Position numbers and translations under genes: made by a program
Notes under the pieces: model-generated
What the model saw: only the letters and a program-made list of their open reading frames with translations
What the model was told of the DNA's origin: nothing
The model's database searches: none
Shown: positions 27,872 through 38,741 of the stretch, one piece after another
Layout: each line of letters opens with the position of its first letter
How positions within the stretch are numbered: position 1 is the stretch's first letter
Assembly: GCF_000735455.1 (NCBI RefSeq)
Contig: NZ_JMPS01000023.1
Location: 62,001 to 126,000, forward strand
Origin: Yokenella regensburgei ATCC 49455
Lineage (GTDB): Bacteria; Pseudomonadota; Gammaproteobacteria; Enterobacterales; Enterobacteriaceae
Length of the DNA: 64,000 bases
Reading direction: 5' to 3'

Positions 27872-28777
27872 GTGCGAATTGGGATTGATTTAGGCGGCAC
27901 GAAAACTGAGGTGATTGCGCTCAGCAACGCAGGCGTACAGCTTTACCGGCACCGTCTGCCGACGCCGCGTGAGGACTACCACAACACCATCGAAACGATT
28001 GCAACGCTTGTCGAAATGGCAGAAACCACCGTAGGCGAGCGCGCGACGGTCGGCGTGGGGATCCCCGGGTCGCTTTCTCCCTATACCGGGGTGATTAAAA
28101 ATGCCAACTCTACGTGGCTTAACGGTCAGCCGTTCGACAAGGATTTGAGCCGTCGTCTGAACCGGGAAGTGCGGTTGGCGAACGACGCCAACTGTCTTGC
28201 GGTATCTGAAGCCGTTGACGGCGCTGCCGCCGGGGCACAGACGGTGTTTGCGGTCATTATTGGTACCGGCTGCGGAGCGGGCGTGGCGCTTGGCGGTCGC
28301 GCGCATATCGGTGGTAACGGCACCGCCGGTGAGTGGGGGCACAACCCGCTGCCGTGGATGGATGAAGATGAACTGCGCTATCGCGCAGAGGTTCCCTGTT
28401 ACTGCGGTAAGCAAGGGTGTATTGAAACTTTTATCTCCGGTACCGGGTTTGCGACGGACTATCAGCGTCTTAGCGGCCAGCCGCTTGCCGGGAGTGAGAT
28501 TATGCGCCTGGTCGAGGCGAAAGACTTGCTGGCAGAGCAGGCCATGAGCCGTTACGAGCAGCGACTGGCGAAGTCGCTGGCGCACGTGGTGAATATTCTC
28601 GATCCGGACGTTATCGTGCTCGGCGGTGGGATGAGCAACGTCGATCGTTTGTACCAGACGGTGCCAGAGCTTGTGAAAAACTGGGTGTTTGGCGGCGAGT
28701 GCGAAACCCCGATTCGCAAAGCCATGCATGGCGATTCCAGCGGCGTGCGCGGCGCCGCATGGTTGTGGCCGCTGTAG
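27872..28777 (+). CDS. mak: Fructokinase Mak (manno(fructo)kinase)
   Basis: This 301-residue ROK-family sugar kinase phosphorylates fructose and mannose with ATP. It starts with GTG at 27872. The ATP loop DLGGTKTEV (residues 6-14), the catalytic Asp in NDANC, the ROK zinc motif (GHNPL...[10 protein letters not shown]) and the second phosphate loop (GTGCGAGV) are all present. It is about one residue shorter than E. coli Mak. In E. coli araJ follows it; here a REP element and sbcC follow directly. Confidence 0.94.
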   Translation: MRIGIDLGGTKTEVIALSNAGVQLYRHRLPTPREDYHNTIETIATLVEMAETTVGERATVGVGIPGSLSPYTGVIKNANSTWLNGQPFDKDLSRRLNREVRLANDANCLAVSEAVDGAAAGAQTVFAVIIGTGCGAGVALGGRAHIGGNGTAGEWGHNPLPWMDEDELRYRAEVPCYCGKQGCIETFISGTGFATDYQRLSGQPLAGSEIMRLVEAKDLLAEQAMSRYEQRLAKSLAHVVNILDPDVIVLGGGMSNVDRLYQTVPELVKNWVFGGECETPIRKAMHGDSSGVRGAAWLWPL

Positions 28778-28793
28778 TATTCGGGGCTGTATT

Positions 28794-28856
28794 GTAGGCC
28801 GGATAAGGCGCAGCCGCATCCGGCTTGTGCCCGATGCGCATTGCTTATCGGGCCTG
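28794..28856. repeat. REP/BIME element between mak and sbcC
   Basis: GTAGGCCGGATAAGGCG with GCCGCATCCGGC (28794-28824) is a classic enterobacterial REP palindrome. A second, diverged palindrome (GCCCGATGC...GCTTATCGGGC, about 28829-28852) follows, making a BIME between two convergent genes. Such elements protect transcript 3' ends and bind gyrase and IHF. Confidence 0.85.
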
Positions 28857-28873
28857 GAAAAGCGTAGCGCCTG

Positions 28874-31800
28874 TCACTCGACGGCAAACGCCTTATCCAG
28901 GCGACTGTAGCCCAGTCCGTTAATTTTCTTCACCTTGATCTGCACCGGGATGCGCTCTTTCATCGCTTCCACGTGGCTTATCACGCCAATAATTTTGCCA
29001 CTGGCGTTCAGTGCATCCAGCGCATCCAGCGCCGTATCCAGCGTTTCGCTATCCAGGGTGCCAAAACCTTCGTCAAGGAACAGCGAGTCAATTCGTGTCT
29101 TATGGCTGACGAGATCGGAGAGCGCCAGCGCCAGCGCGAGGCTCACCAGGAAGCTTTCGCCGCCGGAAAGGGTGCGGGTATCGCGCACGGCGTCGGCCTG
29201 CCAGGTATCGACCACTTCCAGCTCCAGCGCTTCGCTGGCTTTGCGTTGCAGCAGATAGCGCCCGTGAAGGCGAGTTAACTGGTGGTTTGCCAGCCACACC
29301 AGGTTGTCGAGGGTGAGCCCCTGGGCGAATTTGCGGAATTTATCACCCTCTTTGGAGCCAATCAGTGCGTTCAGGGTGCTCCAGTCTTCCAGCGTCTCGG
29401 CGGCGCGGGCGATCGCTTCGTGTAGCGCCTGCTGTTTCTGGCGATGCTCCTCATCCTGTTTTAACTGCAGACGTTGTTCGCCCTGGCTGGCACTGTTATC
29501 GCGGATCTGCTGCGCCAGTTGCTGAAGCTGCGTTTGCACCACCAGGCGATCGGCAGGCATTTCCTGGTCTGTCGGGCGCTGTTCCAGATGGGTTTTCAAC
29601 GCCTGCCGGGCCTGGTTAGCCAGCGCCTGAGCCTGCTGTAACTGACTTTCAAGCGTCTGCGAAAGCGTCTGTAAACGCTGGCGTTCGGCGTCATCCAGCA
29701 GGGCGGCGAGGAACGCTTCGCGATCGCGGAACTGGCTTGCCACCAGCGCGTTATCAAAGCTCTCTTGCGCCTGTCCAAGGCGCTGCTGGATCTGCTGCGC
29801 CTGCTGCTGCAGAGTTTGCCACTGGCTTTGCAGGGAGACGCACTCGCTGTGCACGTGCTGCCATCGGCTCAGGTCTGTCGATGCTGCCGCCTCATCCGAT
29901 TGTGCCGCCGGCAGGGTATCCAGCAATGGTTGAAGCTGGGCGAGCTGCTGCTCCAGCTGATGGTGCACTTCGCCCTGACGCTGCCACTGCTGGCTCTCCT
30001 GTTCACGTCCGGCAAGCCAGGCGTTTTCTTCACCGCTTGCCGGTAACGTCAGGCCGAAAGCGGTGAGCGCCGTTTCGAGGCGAGTGCGCCGTTCTTCGCT
30101 TTCCTGCATCAACGCGCTGCGCTCGCGGGCTACTTCTGCTATTTGCTGGGTCAGACTCAGGCGCTGGCTGTGGCGGTAGAGCTGCTGCTCGTGCTCGTCC
30201 TGGGCACTCAGCCAGCCGGGGATGTCGTCGTTCGGGGTCAGCGAGATCTGTAGCCCGGCGGTCAGCGTTTGCCATTGCAGAGTAAGCGCCTGCTCTTGCT
30301 CAAGGATGCTCTGCAGCTCGCGTTGTTCATTTGCCAGTTGCTTATCCAGCGCTTCAAGCTGGCCGCGCAGGCTGGCACCATCTTCCGCCAGCTTTTTCAC
30401 CTCCAGCTCGAGGGCATCCCGGCGGGTCTGGTTGACTCCGGGCTGCAGCGCCTGATACTCGGCGACCGCCGGATGATCGGTGGCACCGCATAGCGGACAG
30501 GGCGCACCGGGCTGCAGGCGGGCGCGTTCGGCCTCAAGGCGCACGATGGTCGCTTCCATTTCGCACAGCGCCCGGACGTCGGTCAACTGCTGCTGCTTCT
30601 CTTTATACTGCTGGCGGCGCAGGTCAAGTTCGGCGCGCTGTCTGGCGACATCCTGCTGACGCTGGTCGAGTGCCGTTTGCAACTGCCGGCGGCGTTTTTC
30701 CAGCGGGGCAGCGCTGCTGTACAGGCTGTGTAATTGCTGGCGCTGCGGTCTGGCCGCCGTATGCCGGGCCAGCGCTGCGGTCACGTCGTCGCTTTCAAGC
30801 GTCAGTGTGCTGGCAGGGAGCGCGTTCAACTGCTGGCTAAGCGCCTGCTCACGCTGTGTGAGCGTCTGTAGCCGGCTGGCGTTCTGCGCCTGTTGGGCAA
30901 AGTCAGCACGCCAGCCGCCAAGTGCCTGCGGCCACTGACGCAGGTGGTCATGGGTTTTCAACCATGCGCTGAGGGTACTCAGTTCCTGAGTGAGAGCAGC
31001 ATGGCGGGCATCCGCGGCTGTGCGGATCTGTTCACGCTGGCGCAGGCTGGCTTGTAAGCGAGTATTTACTTCTTCACTCTGCTGCTGAACCTGGGTCACT
31101 TCACTGTGGTGATCCTGTACCCGCTGCCATAACGGACGCAGCTGTTCGGCAGGCTGCGCCAGCGCCAGGGTTTCAAGCTGCGGTCTGGCTTCGTCGAGCG
31201 CCTGCTGCGCCTGATCAAGCATTTGCTGGGCCTGTCGTTGCCCCTGCTGGCGCTCCTGTTCACGCTCCAGCCACTGCAGCCAGCTTTGCAGACGCTGCTG
31301 CTGCGCCAGGTACGCTTTTTCTTCGTCAGTAAGTACCTGCAAACGTTGCACAAGCGCCTGTTTCTGCTCTTCACTCAGAAGCATCACCCCGGAGGCCTGC
31401 GCCTCCAGCTTCTCCAGCTCGGTTTTGGCGGTTTTGTGCTTTTCAAACACCATCGCCGAAATTTGTCCGTAGATTTCGGTTCCGGTGAGCTCTTCGAGCA
31501 GCTCGGCGCGCTCTTTCGGTTTGGCATTGAGGAAAGCGGCAAACTGCCCCTGCGACAGCAGCATCGAGCGGGTAAAGCGACCGTAGTCGAGCCCGGTGAG
31601 CGTGGCGGTAAGCTCCAGCTTGTCTTTCACTTTATCCGCAAGGATCTTGCCGTCTTCAGTACGCGCCAGCTCAACGCGCGGTGCCTGCAGGTTGCCGTCG
31701 GGCTGGTTACGCGCCCGGTTCTGGCTCCAGAAGGCGCGATAGCCGGTGCCTTTCACCTCAAATTCCACCTCGGCCAGACACTCGGCGGTATCGCGGGTCA

Positions 31801-32014
31801 TCAGATCGTTTTGCGACTGTGAGACGGTATTAAGACGCGGTGTTTCATGGTACAGCGCGAGGCAGATAGCATCGAGCAATGTGGTTTTTCCGGCCCCGGT
31901 CGGGCCGGTGATAGCAAACAGACCGTTGCTGGCGAACGGCTCGGCGGTGAAATCAATTTTCCATTCGCCTTTCAGCGAGTTGAGGTTTTTTAAGCGCAGG
32001 CTGAGGATTTTCAT
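28874..32014 (-). CDS. sbcC: Exonuclease subunit SbcC
   Basis: This 1046-residue SMC/Rad50-like ATPase, with SbcD, cuts hairpins and protein-blocked DNA ends and degrades from double-strand ends. Walker A is GPTGAGKTT (37-45). The zinc hook [10 protein letters not shown] lies at the middle, between two very long Gln/Leu/Glu-rich coiled coils. The ABC signature ([19 protein letters not shown]) and Walker B ([12 protein letters not shown]) are near the C-terminus. Its start overlaps sbcD by 4 bp. It is 2 residues shorter than the E. coli protein. Confidence 0.96.
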   Translation of the reverse strand: MKILSLRLKNLNSLKGEWKIDFTAEPFASNGLFAITGPTGAGKTTLLDAICLALYHETPRLNTVSQSQNDLMTRDTAECLAEVEFEVKGTGYRAFWSQNRARNQPDGNLQAPRVELARTEDGKILADKVKDKLELTATLTGLDYGRFTRSMLLSQGQFAAFLNAKPKERAELLEELTGTEIYGQISAMVFEKHKTAKTELEKLEAQASGVMLLSEEQKQALVQRLQVLTDEEKAYLAQQQRLQSWLQWLEREQERQQGQRQAQQMLDQAQQALDEARPQLETLALAQPAEQLRPLWQRVQDHHSEVTQVQQQSEEVNTRLQASLRQREQIRTAADARHAALTQELSTLSAWLKTHDHLRQWPQALGGWRADFAQQAQNASRLQTLTQREQALSQQLNALPASTLTLESDDVTAALARHTAARPQRQQLHSLYSSAAPLEKRRRQLQTALDQRQQDVARQRAELDLRRQQYKEKQQQLTDVRALCEMEATIVRLEAERARLQPGAPCPLCGATDHPAVAEYQALQPGVNQTRRDALELEVKKLAEDGASLRGQLEALDKQLANEQRELQSILEQEQALTLQWQTLTAGLQISLTPNDDIPGWLSAQDEHEQQLYRHSQRLSLTQQIAEVARERSALMQESEERRTRLETALTAFGLTLPASGEENAWLAGREQESQQWQRQGEVHHQLEQQLAQLQPLLDTLPAAQSDEAAASTDLSRWQHVHSECVSLQSQWQTLQQQAQQIQQRLGQAQESFDNALVASQFRDREAFLAALLDDAERQRLQTLSQTLESQLQQAQALANQARQALKTHLEQRPTDQEMPADRLVVQTQLQQLAQQIRDNSASQGEQRLQLKQDEEHRQKQQALHEAIARAAETLEDWSTLNALIGSKEGDKFRKFAQGLTLDNLVWLANHQLTRLHGRYLLQRKASEALELEVVDTWQADAVRDTRTLSGGESFLVSLALALALSDLVSHKTRIDSLFLDEGFGTLDSETLDTALDALDALNASGKIIGVISHVEAMKERIPVQIKVKKINGLGYSRLDKAFAVE

Positions 32015-33210
32015 ACGTTTTCCTCCCCGGAGAGGCTTTGCAGGGTATCGTCGAAAAGCTGGTGCAGGCGACCCTGCTGACCGTCGTCAAATTCTTCCAG
32101 TGCGAGGCGGCGGGCAAAGACCTCTTCAACTTTGAGTTCACTCAGGGTTTCGCGCTGTTCGCCTGCGATAATGCGCTCCCGCTGCTCGCGGCTGCGGCGG
32201 ATCAGCAGGACCTCAACCGCACGTGCCTCCGTCTGGGCCTGAATTTTGCGCTGCAGGTCGTGCAGGTACTCTTCGCTGTTGATTTCGATATCAAGCCAGG
32301 TGACGGCTCCCGACGTTTCTGGCCAGCGGGCGAGCTGATCGCTGACGCTGGCGAAATCACCTTTCAGCACCGCCAGCGGTTGGGTGACCGGCACGTCAAG
32401 GGTCTCGACGCTGGCAAGTTTACCCGCGTCGAAGTTCACCAGATGCACGCTTTTGCTTTTGCCGGTTTCGTCGAAGCTCAGCGCAATCGGTGAGCCGCAG
32501 TAGCGAATGTGCTCGCTGCCGCCAATTTTCTGCGCCCGGTGAATATGCCCGAGGGCGATGTAGTCCGCCGGCGGGAAGTTCTGCGCCGGGAAGGCATCGA
32601 GAGTGCCTATATAGATGTCGCGTACCGCGTCACTTTTGCTGGCACCGACGGTGGTCAGGTGGCCGCTGGCAATAATCGGCAGCGTGCGGTCGCCGCGCAG
32701 CACAACCGCAGCCTCATATTGTTGCTGGTAGTAATCGGTGATTGCGGCAAGCAACGTGTGCTGTTTTTCCTGGGCAGAATGCCCGGCCTGGCTCACGACC
32801 ACATCGCGCGGGCGCAGGAACGGCACCGGGCAGAGAATGGCCCCCACGCTGCCGTCGCGGCGGATAAGCTCACAGGGTGGACAGCCCGCGCTTGCGACAA
32901 CGGTCGTATTAAGGAAGGCGAGAATATCGCGTGATTCATTGAGCGTGGCGACGGAATCATGGTTACCCGCCAGCACCACCAGGTGACAGCCGGTTTGCTG
33001 CAGCTTGACGACAAAACGGTTGTACAGCTCGCGGGCGTAGCTTGGCGGCGAACCGGTATCAAAGATGTCACCTGCCACAATAATGGCATCCACCTCACGG
33101 GCTTCGGCCGTTTGCAGCAGCCAGTCGAGGAAGGCCTCGTGTTCTGGAGCCCGGCTCTTGCTGTAAAAGTTCTGGCCCAGATGCCAGTCAGAGGTATGAA
33201 TGATGCGCAT
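32011..33210 (-). CDS. sbcD: Exonuclease subunit SbcD
   Basis: This 399-residue Mre11-like nuclease carries the metallophosphoesterase motifs: [11 protein letters not shown] (5-15), [17 protein letters not shown] and GHIHRAQKI. It supplies the manganese-dependent nuclease site of the SbcCD complex. It is the first gene of the sbcDC operon, with a 4-bp overlap to sbcC. Its promoter faces phoB. Confidence 0.96.
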   Translation of the reverse strand: MRIIHTSDWHLGQNFYSKSRAPEHEAFLDWLLQTAEAREVDAIIVAGDIFDTGSPPSYARELYNRFVVKLQQTGCHLVVLAGNHDSVATLNESRDILAFLNTTVVASAGCPPCELIRRDGSVGAILCPVPFLRPRDVVVSQAGHSAQEKQHTLLAAITDYYQQQYEAAVVLRGDRTLPIIASGHLTTVGASKSDAVRDIYIGTLDAFPAQNFPPADYIALGHIHRAQKIGGSEHIRYCGSPIALSFDETGKSKSVHLVNFDAGKLASVETLDVPVTQPLAVLKGDFASVSDQLARWPETSGAVTWLDIEINSEEYLHDLQRKIQAQTEARAVEVLLIRRSREQRERIIAGEQRETLSELKVEEVFARRLALEEFDDGQQGRLHQLFDDTLQSLSGEENV

Positions 33211-33317
33211 AGCGGTTCCGTAGCAAAAAAAGCATAAAGGAGATTATAAACATTCAGATACGGTGGGGTCGATGGCTGTCATAAAGCCTCCGCAGAGGTA
33301 TCATCTGTCGGTCATCT

Positions 33318-33351
33318 TTTTCATAAATCTGTCACAAATCTGACGCATAAT
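33318..33351 (+). promoter_or_regulatory. Pho box and -10 of phoBR
   Basis: TTTTCATAAATCTGTCAC (33318-33335) is a near match to the Pho box in the E. coli phoB promoter. CATAAT at 33346-33351 is in place as the -10. It gives autoregulation of phoBR. Confidence 0.88.
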
Positions 33352-33396
33352 GGCGCCGCACTCTATAATTGCTACTAAAAAATCACAGGGTAAATA

Positions 33397-34086
33397 ATGG
33401 CGAGACGAATTCTGGTCGTTGAAGATGAGGCTCCAATCCGCGAAATGGTGTGCTTCGTTCTGGAGCAAAATGGCTTTCAACCCGTTGAAGCAGAAGATTA
33501 TGACAGTGCCGTGAATCAACTCAATGAGCCCTGGCCAGATCTGATTCTGCTCGACTGGATGTTGCCGGGTGGTTCGGGGTTACAGTTCATCAAACATATC
33601 AAGCGTGAAGCCATGACGCGTGATATTCCGGTGATGATGCTGACCGCGCGCGGAGAAGAAGAGGATCGTGTGCGGGGGCTGGAAACCGGAGCGGATGACT
33701 ACATTACCAAACCGTTCTCGCCGAAAGAGTTAGTCGCCCGAATTAAAGCCGTGATGCGCCGCATTTCACCGATGGCGGTGGAAGAGGTAATTGAGATGCA
33801 GGGGCTGAGCCTCGATCCCACTTCGCATCGCGTCATGACCGGTGAAAATCCGCTGGACATGGGGCCGACAGAATTTAAGTTATTACACTTCTTTATGACG
33901 CATCCCGAGCGTGTTTATAGCCGCGAACAACTGCTGAACCACGTCTGGGGAACGAACGTGTATGTCGAAGACAGAACGGTTGATGTGCATATTCGCCGCC
34001 TGCGTAAGGCGCTGGAGCACAGCGGCCACGACCGTATGGTGCAAACTGTACGCGGTACGGGATATCGTTTTTCTGCCCGTTTCTAA
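33397..34086 (+). CDS. phoB: Phosphate response regulator PhoB
   Basis: This 229-residue OmpR-type regulator has the E. coli length. The receiver domain (1-125) has acidic D10 and E9, phospho-acceptor D53 (LLDWMLPGG) and K105 region (DYITKPFSP). The DNA-binding winged helix is residues about 130-229 ([34 protein letters not shown]). When phosphorylated by PhoR it activates Pho-box promoters, including its own and that of phoA in this window. phoR follows 21 bp later. Confidence 0.97.
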   Translation: MARRILVVEDEAPIREMVCFVLEQNGFQPVEAEDYDSAVNQLNEPWPDLILLDWMLPGGSGLQFIKHIKREAMTRDIPVMMLTARGEEEDRVRGLETGADDYITKPFSPKELVARIKAVMRRISPMAVEEVIEMQGLSLDPTSHRVMTGENPLDMGPTEFKLLHFFMTHPERVYSREQLLNHVWGTNVYVEDRTVDVHIRRLRKALEHSGHDRMVQTVRGTGYRFSARF

Positions 34087-34107
34087 AATTTGACAGGAGT
34101 ATGACCC

Positions 34108-35403
34108 GTGCTGGAACGGCTGTCATGGAGAAGGCTGGCGCTTGAGCTTTGCTTATGTTGTATCCCAGCCTTTATTCTCGGGGCATTTTTTGGTTATTTG
34201 CCGTGGTTTTTACTGGCGGCGGTAACCGGGCTGCTTATCTGGCATTTCTGGAATTTATTACGTCTTTCCTGGTGGTTATGGGTTGATCGCAGCATGACGC
34301 CGCCGCCGGGACTAGGCAGCTGGGAGCCACTGCTGTACGGTCTGCATCAGATGCAGATGCGTAACAAAAAACGTCGCCGCGAGCTGGGGAGTCTGATCAA
34401 GCGCTTTCGTAGCGGCGCCGAGTCGCTGCCGGATGCGGTGGTACTGACTAACGGAGAAGGCGCTATCTTCTGGTGTAACGGACTGGCCCAGCAGCTGCTG
34501 GGGCTGCGCTGGCCGGACGATAACGGACAAAATATCCTCAACCTGCTGCGCTATCCGGAATTTGCTCAGCACCTCAAACATCGTGATTTCTCAAAGCCGT
34601 TGAATCTGGTTCTGAATAATGGTCGTCATCTGGAAATTCGCGTGATGCCGTACAGCGAGCATCAGTGGCTGATGGTGGCGCGTGACGTGACCCAGATGCA
34701 CCAGCTGGAAGGTGCGCGGCGCAACTTCTTTGCCAACGTCAGCCATGAGCTGCGTACGCCGTTGACCGTATTACAGGGCTATCTGGAGATGATGCAGGAG
34801 CAAACGCTGGAAGGTGCAACGCGTGAAAAAGCGCTGCATACCATGCGTGAACAGACTCACCGGATGGAAGGGTTGGTTAAACAACTGCTGACTCTGTCAA
34901 AAATTGAAGCGGCACCGATGATGGCGCTGAGCGATCGTATTGATATGCCGATGATGCTGCGGGTGGTGGAGCGTGAAGCCCAGACCCTCAGTCAGAAAAA
35001 GCATACGCTGCATTTTGAGATTGATGATTCCCTGCGGGTGATGGGCAACGACGAGCAGCTGCGTAGCGCGGTATCCAACCTGGTGTATAACGCTATCAAT
35101 CACACGCCTCCGGGCACGGAGATAACCGTGCGCTGGCAGCGGGCACCGCACGGCGCGCTGTTTAGCGTGGAGGACAACGGCCCGGGGATTGCGCCGGAGC
35201 ACATTCCGCGCCTGACCGAGCGCTTCTACCGGGTTGATAAGGCGCGTTCGCGGCAAACCGGGGGCAGCGGTCTGGGGCTGGCGATAGTGAAACATGCGGT
35301 AAATCATCACGACAGTCGCCTGGAAATTGAAAGTACCCTGGGCAAGGGGACGCGTTTTAGCTTCCTGCTTCCGGAACGTTTAATTGCCAAAAACAGCGCT
35401 TGA
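34108..35403 (+). CDS. phoR: Phosphate sensor histidine kinase PhoR
   Basis: This 431-residue kinase starts with GTG, as in E. coli, and has the same length. Two membrane helices (about 10-28 and 32-52) are followed by a cytoplasmic charged region, a PAS domain (about 95-190) and the kinase. The phospho-acceptor is H213 (VSHELRTPL). The N box ([13 protein letters not shown]), G1 ([10 protein letters not shown]) and G2 ([11 protein letters not shown]) are intact. It has no periplasmic sensor and reads phosphate through PhoU and the Pst transporter. Confidence 0.97.
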   Translation: MLERLSWRRLALELCLCCIPAFILGAFFGYLPWFLLAAVTGLLIWHFWNLLRLSWWLWVDRSMTPPPGLGSWEPLLYGLHQMQMRNKKRRRELGSLIKRFRSGAESLPDAVVLTNGEGAIFWCNGLAQQLLGLRWPDDNGQNILNLLRYPEFAQHLKHRDFSKPLNLVLNNGRHLEIRVMPYSEHQWLMVARDVTQMHQLEGARRNFFANVSHELRTPLTVLQGYLEMMQEQTLEGATREKALHTMREQTHRMEGLVKQLLTLSKIEAAPMMALSDRIDMPMMLRVVEREAQTLSQKKHTLHFEIDDSLRVMGNDEQLRSAVSNLVYNAINHTPPGTEITVRWQRAPHGALFSVEDNGPGIAPEHIPRLTERFYRVDKARSRQTGGSGLGLAIVKHAVNHHDSRLEIESTLGKGTRFSFLLPERLIAKNSA

Positions 35404-35813
35404 ATCGATGCTTGTCAGGTTAACTTTCCACAGACCAGCTTCGGCTGGTCTGTTTGCTTTGCAGTTCATTTTTTAGCGCTGTATTTATGAACGTCTGATT
35501 GTTTTTTGTTCGCATGATTAGCCACATGTTTTTTGTAAAACTGGTAGATAATCCCATTGCGAAAATTAGTATTAGCATAATCATCTGGTTTTACGATCCC
35601 TCCTTGCTTTAAAACGTTATAAGCGTTTAAATTGCGCCTCATGCTGGTTTATCCCAACTGCATTCGCGTAGTAATACCAAAAACAATGCTTCGCTACGCG
35701 TATCCGGGAGAATATCCCGCTGAGTCAGCTGACCTTACCGCTGTATCATCCCGTCAGGGTGAACGCGAATTTATTCGAATGACAACACCACATCCACAGG
35801 CAGTTAGAACGAT
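35404..35813 (+). promoter_or_regulatory. Long structured leader region of brnQ
   Basis: 410 bp separate phoR and brnQ. After the phoR terminator the first part (35460-35600) is AT-rich and should hold the promoter. The part from 35630 to 35740 contains three successive inverted repeats: CGCGTAG/CTACGCG (35665-35700), CGGGA/TCCCG (35705-35719) and the palindrome GTCAGCTGAC (35724-35733). A 58-codon frame beginning at the ATG 35641 ends in TGA overlapping the brnQ ATG (ATGA). Whether this is a leader peptide or an RNA switch, or neither, cannot be settled by reading. Confidence 0.4.
35430..35460 (+). terminator. Rho-independent terminator of phoBR
   Basis: CAGACCAGC (35431-35439) pairs with GCTGGTCTG (35444-35452) across a stable TTCG tetraloop, followed by TTTGCTTT. 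It begins 28 bp past the phoR stop codon. Confidence 0.88.
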
Positions 35814-37133
35814 ATGACCCATCAGTTAAAATCTCGCGACATCATCGCACTGGGCTTTATGACCTTTGCGTTGTTTGTTGGCGCCGGTAACATCATTTTC
35901 CCTCCAATGGTTGGCTTGCAGGCCGGCGAACACGTCTGGACCGCTGCGTTCGGCTTCCTGATCACCGCCGTAGGCCTACCGGTGCTGACCGTTGTCGCCC
36001 TGGCAAAAGTGGGTGGTGGTGTCGACAGCCTGAGCACGCCTATCGGTAAAGTGGCCGGTATTCTGTTAGCGACCGTCTGCTACCTGGCCGTTGGCCCGCT
36101 GTTCGCGACGCCGCGTACCGCGACCGTTTCTTTTGAAGTGGGGATTGCGCCGCTGACCGGTGATGGCGCGATGCCGCTGTTCATCTATAGCGTTATCTAC
36201 TTTGCGCTGGTGATGCTGGTTTCTCTCTATCCGGGCAAACTGCTGGATACCGTGGGTAACTTCCTGGCACCGCTGAAAATTATTGCGCTGGTGATCCTGT
36301 CTGTTGCTGCGGTTGTCTGGCCTGCTGGCCCTATCAGCCACGCGCTGGAGGCTTACCAGACAGCTCCGTTCTCTAACGGCTTCGTCAACGGCTATCTGAC
36401 CATGGATACGCTGGGTGCAATGGTGTTCGGTATTGTAATCGTCAACGCCGCGCGTTCTCGTGGCGTAACCGAAGCGCGTCTGCTGACTCGCTACACCGTT
36501 CTTGCTGGCCTGATGGCGGGCGTGGGTCTGACGCTGCTGTACCTGGCGTTGTTCCGTCTGGGCTCCGATAGCGCGACGCTTGTGGATCAATCTGCCAACG
36601 GTGCTGCTATTCTGCATGCTTATGTTCAGCATACCTTTGGTGGCGCGGGTAGCTTCCTGTTAGCGGCGCTGATCTTCATTGCTTGTCTGGTTACAGCGGT
36701 GGGTCTGACCTGTGCCTGTGCGGAGTTCTTTGCGCAGTATCTGCCGTTCTCCTACCGCACGCTGGTCTTCGTTCTCGGCCTGTTCTCGATGGCGGTGTCG
36801 AACCTGGGCCTGAGCCACCTGATTCAAATCTCCATCCCGGTGCTGACCGCTATTTACCCGCCATGTATCGTACTGGTGGTATTAAGCTTCACCCGCGGCT
36901 GGTGGCATAATTCTTCCCGCGTTATTGCACCGGCGATGTTTATCAGCCTGATTTTTGGTATCCTTGACGGCGTTAAAGCATCAGCGTTTGCGGATATTCT
37001 GCCGGGCTGGACGGCTCGTCTGCCAATGGCGGAGCAGGGCCTTGCCTGGCTGATGCCGACGATTGTGATGGCGGTTCTGGCTATTATCTGGGATCGCGCT
37101 GCCGGTCGTCAGGTTGCATCGAACGCACATTAA
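35814..37133 (+). CDS. brnQ: Branched-chain amino acid carrier BrnQ
   Basis: This 439-residue inner-membrane protein has about 12 helices and imports leucine, isoleucine and valine with sodium or protons (LIVCS family). The N-terminal signature ([21 protein letters not shown] region, about 17-37) is intact, and the length equals E. coli BrnQ. The upstream leader is long and structured. A terminator-like hairpin separates it from proY. Confidence 0.96.
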   Translation: MTHQLKSRDIIALGFMTFALFVGAGNIIFPPMVGLQAGEHVWTAAFGFLITAVGLPVLTVVALAKVGGGVDSLSTPIGKVAGILLATVCYLAVGPLFATPRTATVSFEVGIAPLTGDGAMPLFIYSVIYFALVMLVSLYPGKLLDTVGNFLAPLKIIALVILSVAAVVWPAGPISHALEAYQTAPFSNGFVNGYLTMDTLGAMVFGIVIVNAARSRGVTEARLLTRYTVLAGLMAGVGLTLLYLALFRLGSDSATLVDQSANGAAILHAYVQHTFGGAGSFLLAALIFIACLVTAVGLTCACAEFFAQYLPFSYRTLVFVLGLFSMAVSNLGLSHLIQISIPVLTAIYPPCIVLVVLSFTRGWWHNSSRVIAPAMFISLIFGILDGVKASAFADILPGWTARLPMAEQGLAWLMPTIVMAVLAIIWDRAAGRQVASNAH

Positions 37134-37154
37134 TTAGTGCGCGGTGACAAATTT

Positions 37155-37190
37155 AACCACGGGGTGACGAACCCCGTGGTTTTTGTTTTT
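37155..37190 (+). terminator. Terminator between brnQ and proY
   Basis: AACCACGGGG (37155-37164) pairs with CCCCGTGGTT (37172-37181), then TTTGTTTTTG. It leaves only 20 bp before the proY start, so proY is probably expressed by read-through or from a promoter inside brnQ. Confidence 0.85.
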
Positions 37191-37210
37191 GTACAATTTG
37201 GCAGAGAACG

Positions 37211-38596
37211 ATGGAAAGTAATAACAAGCTAAAGCGCGGGCTTACCGCCCGACACATCCGCTTTATGGCGCTCGGTTCGGCTATCGGCACCGGCCTCTTT
37301 TATGGTTCAGCCGATGCAATTAAGATGGCTGGCCCCAGCGTGCTGCTGGCCTATATCATCGGCGGCGTGGCGGCATACATTATTATGCGCGCCCTCGGCG
37401 AGATGTCAGTCCATAACCCTTCCGCCAGTTCTTTCTCGCGCTATGCGCAGGACAACCTTGGCCCGCTCGCGGGTTACATCACCGGCTGGACCTACTGTTT
37501 TGAAATTCTGATCGTTGCCATTGCCGACGTGACCGCCTTTGGTATTTACATGGGCGTCTGGTTCCCGACGGTACCGCACTGGGTGTGGGTGCTGAGCGTG
37601 GTGCTGCTCATCTGCGCCATCAACCTGATGAGCGTGAAGGTATTCGGTGAACTGGAGTTCTGGTTCTCGTTCTTTAAAGTCGCCACCATCATCATCATGA
37701 TCGTTGCCGGTTTCGGTATCATCATCTGGGGGATTGGCAACGGCGGCGAGCCTACCGGTATTCATAATTTGTGGAGCAACGGCGGGTTCTTTAGTAACGG
37801 CTGGATAGGCATGGTGATGTCGCTGCAGATGGTGATGTTTGCCTACGGCGGTATCGAGATTATTGGTATTACCGCCGGGGAAGCAAAAGACCCGGAGAAA
37901 TCCATTCCGCGCGCCATCAACTCTGTGCCGATGCGTATTCTGGTGTTCTATGTGGGCACGCTGTTCGTCATCATGTCGATTTACCCGTGGAACCAGGTGG
38001 GTACCGAGGGGAGTCCGTTCGTCCTGACCTTCCAGCATTTAGGCATTACGTTTGCCGCCAGTATCCTGAACTTCGTTGTACTGACCGCGTCGCTTTCGGC
38101 GATCAACAGCGATGTTTTCGGCGTCGGGCGTATGCTGCACGGTATGGCAGAGCAGGGCAGTGCACCGAAGGTATTCGCTAAAACCTCGAGCCGTGGTGTG
38201 CCGTGGGTGACCGTTGCGGTGATGACGGTGGCGCTGCTGCTGGCGGTGTACCTCAACTACATCATGCCGGAGAACGTCTTCCTGGTGATTGCATCGCTGG
38301 CGACGTTCGCGACGGTGTGGGTGTGGATAATGATCCTGGTTTCGCAGATTGCCTTCCGCCGTCGTCTGTCGCCGGAAGAAGCCAAAGCGTTGAAGTTTAA
38401 AGTCCCGGGCGGCGTGGTGACGACAAGCGTAGGCGTGGTGTTCCTGGTATTTATCATTGCGCTTATCGGCTACCACCCGGATACCCGTATTTCGCTGTAC
38501 GTCGGCTTCGCGTGGATCGTGCTGCTGCTGATTGGCTGGGCGTTTAAGCGCCGTCGCGACCGCCAACTGGCAAGCGCCAACGCGCCTGCAGCTTGA
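37211..38596 (+). CDS. proY: Proline-specific permease ProY
   Basis: This 461-residue amino acid transporter of the APC superfamily has 12 helices. The family signature ([20 protein letters not shown], about 19-38) and the conserved [17 protein letters not shown] loop are present. It is close to E. coli ProY over its full length, with a slightly longer hydrophilic C-terminus. In E. coli and Salmonella it is a proline permease that is nearly silent until activated by mutation. Recent work on ProY homologues suggests a histidine role; the substrate here is not certain. Confidence 0.93.
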   Translation: MESNNKLKRGLTARHIRFMALGSAIGTGLFYGSADAIKMAGPSVLLAYIIGGVAAYIIMRALGEMSVHNPSASSFSRYAQDNLGPLAGYITGWTYCFEILIVAIADVTAFGIYMGVWFPTVPHWVWVLSVVLLICAINLMSVKVFGELEFWFSFFKVATIIIMIVAGFGIIIWGIGNGGEPTGIHNLWSNGGFFSNGWIGMVMSLQMVMFAYGGIEIIGITAGEAKDPEKSIPRAINSVPMRILVFYVGTLFVIMSIYPWNQVGTEGSPFVLTFQHLGITFAASILNFVVLTASLSAINSDVFGVGRMLHGMAEQGSAPKVFAKTSSRGVPWVTVAVMTVALLLAVYLNYIMPENVFLVIASLATFATVWVWIMILVSQIAFRRRLSPEEAKALKFKVPGGVVTTSVGVVFLVFIIALIGYHPDTRISLYVGFAWIVLLLIGWAFKRRRDRQLASANAPAA

Positions 38597-38611
38597 AGTA
38601 TGACGAGTATA

Positions 38612-38634
38612 CCCCTTCTCCTGACAGGAGAGGG
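38612..38634. repeat. Imperfect palindrome between proY and malZ
   Basis: CCCCTTCTCCTG pairs with CAGGAGAGGGG with one bulged T. A related C-rich palindrome occurs at 58889-58917. It looks like a member of a dispersed intergenic repeat family rather than a terminator, because no T-run follows. Confidence 0.5.
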
Positions 38635-38741
38635 GGGAATCGCTCCTCCCCCGTTATCCTCCCCCAATAAATGTTCTGATGATGAGTCATACTGTGCCCT
38701 GCTATGGCAAGGTGTCGTCATTATGTTCTGAGGGATGCGTT

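Noticed and set aside
28874-32014. Gln-rich low-complexity stretches in sbcC taken as a possible repeat expansion
   Set aside because: They are the normal long coiled coils of SbcC, and the total length is within two residues of E. coli.
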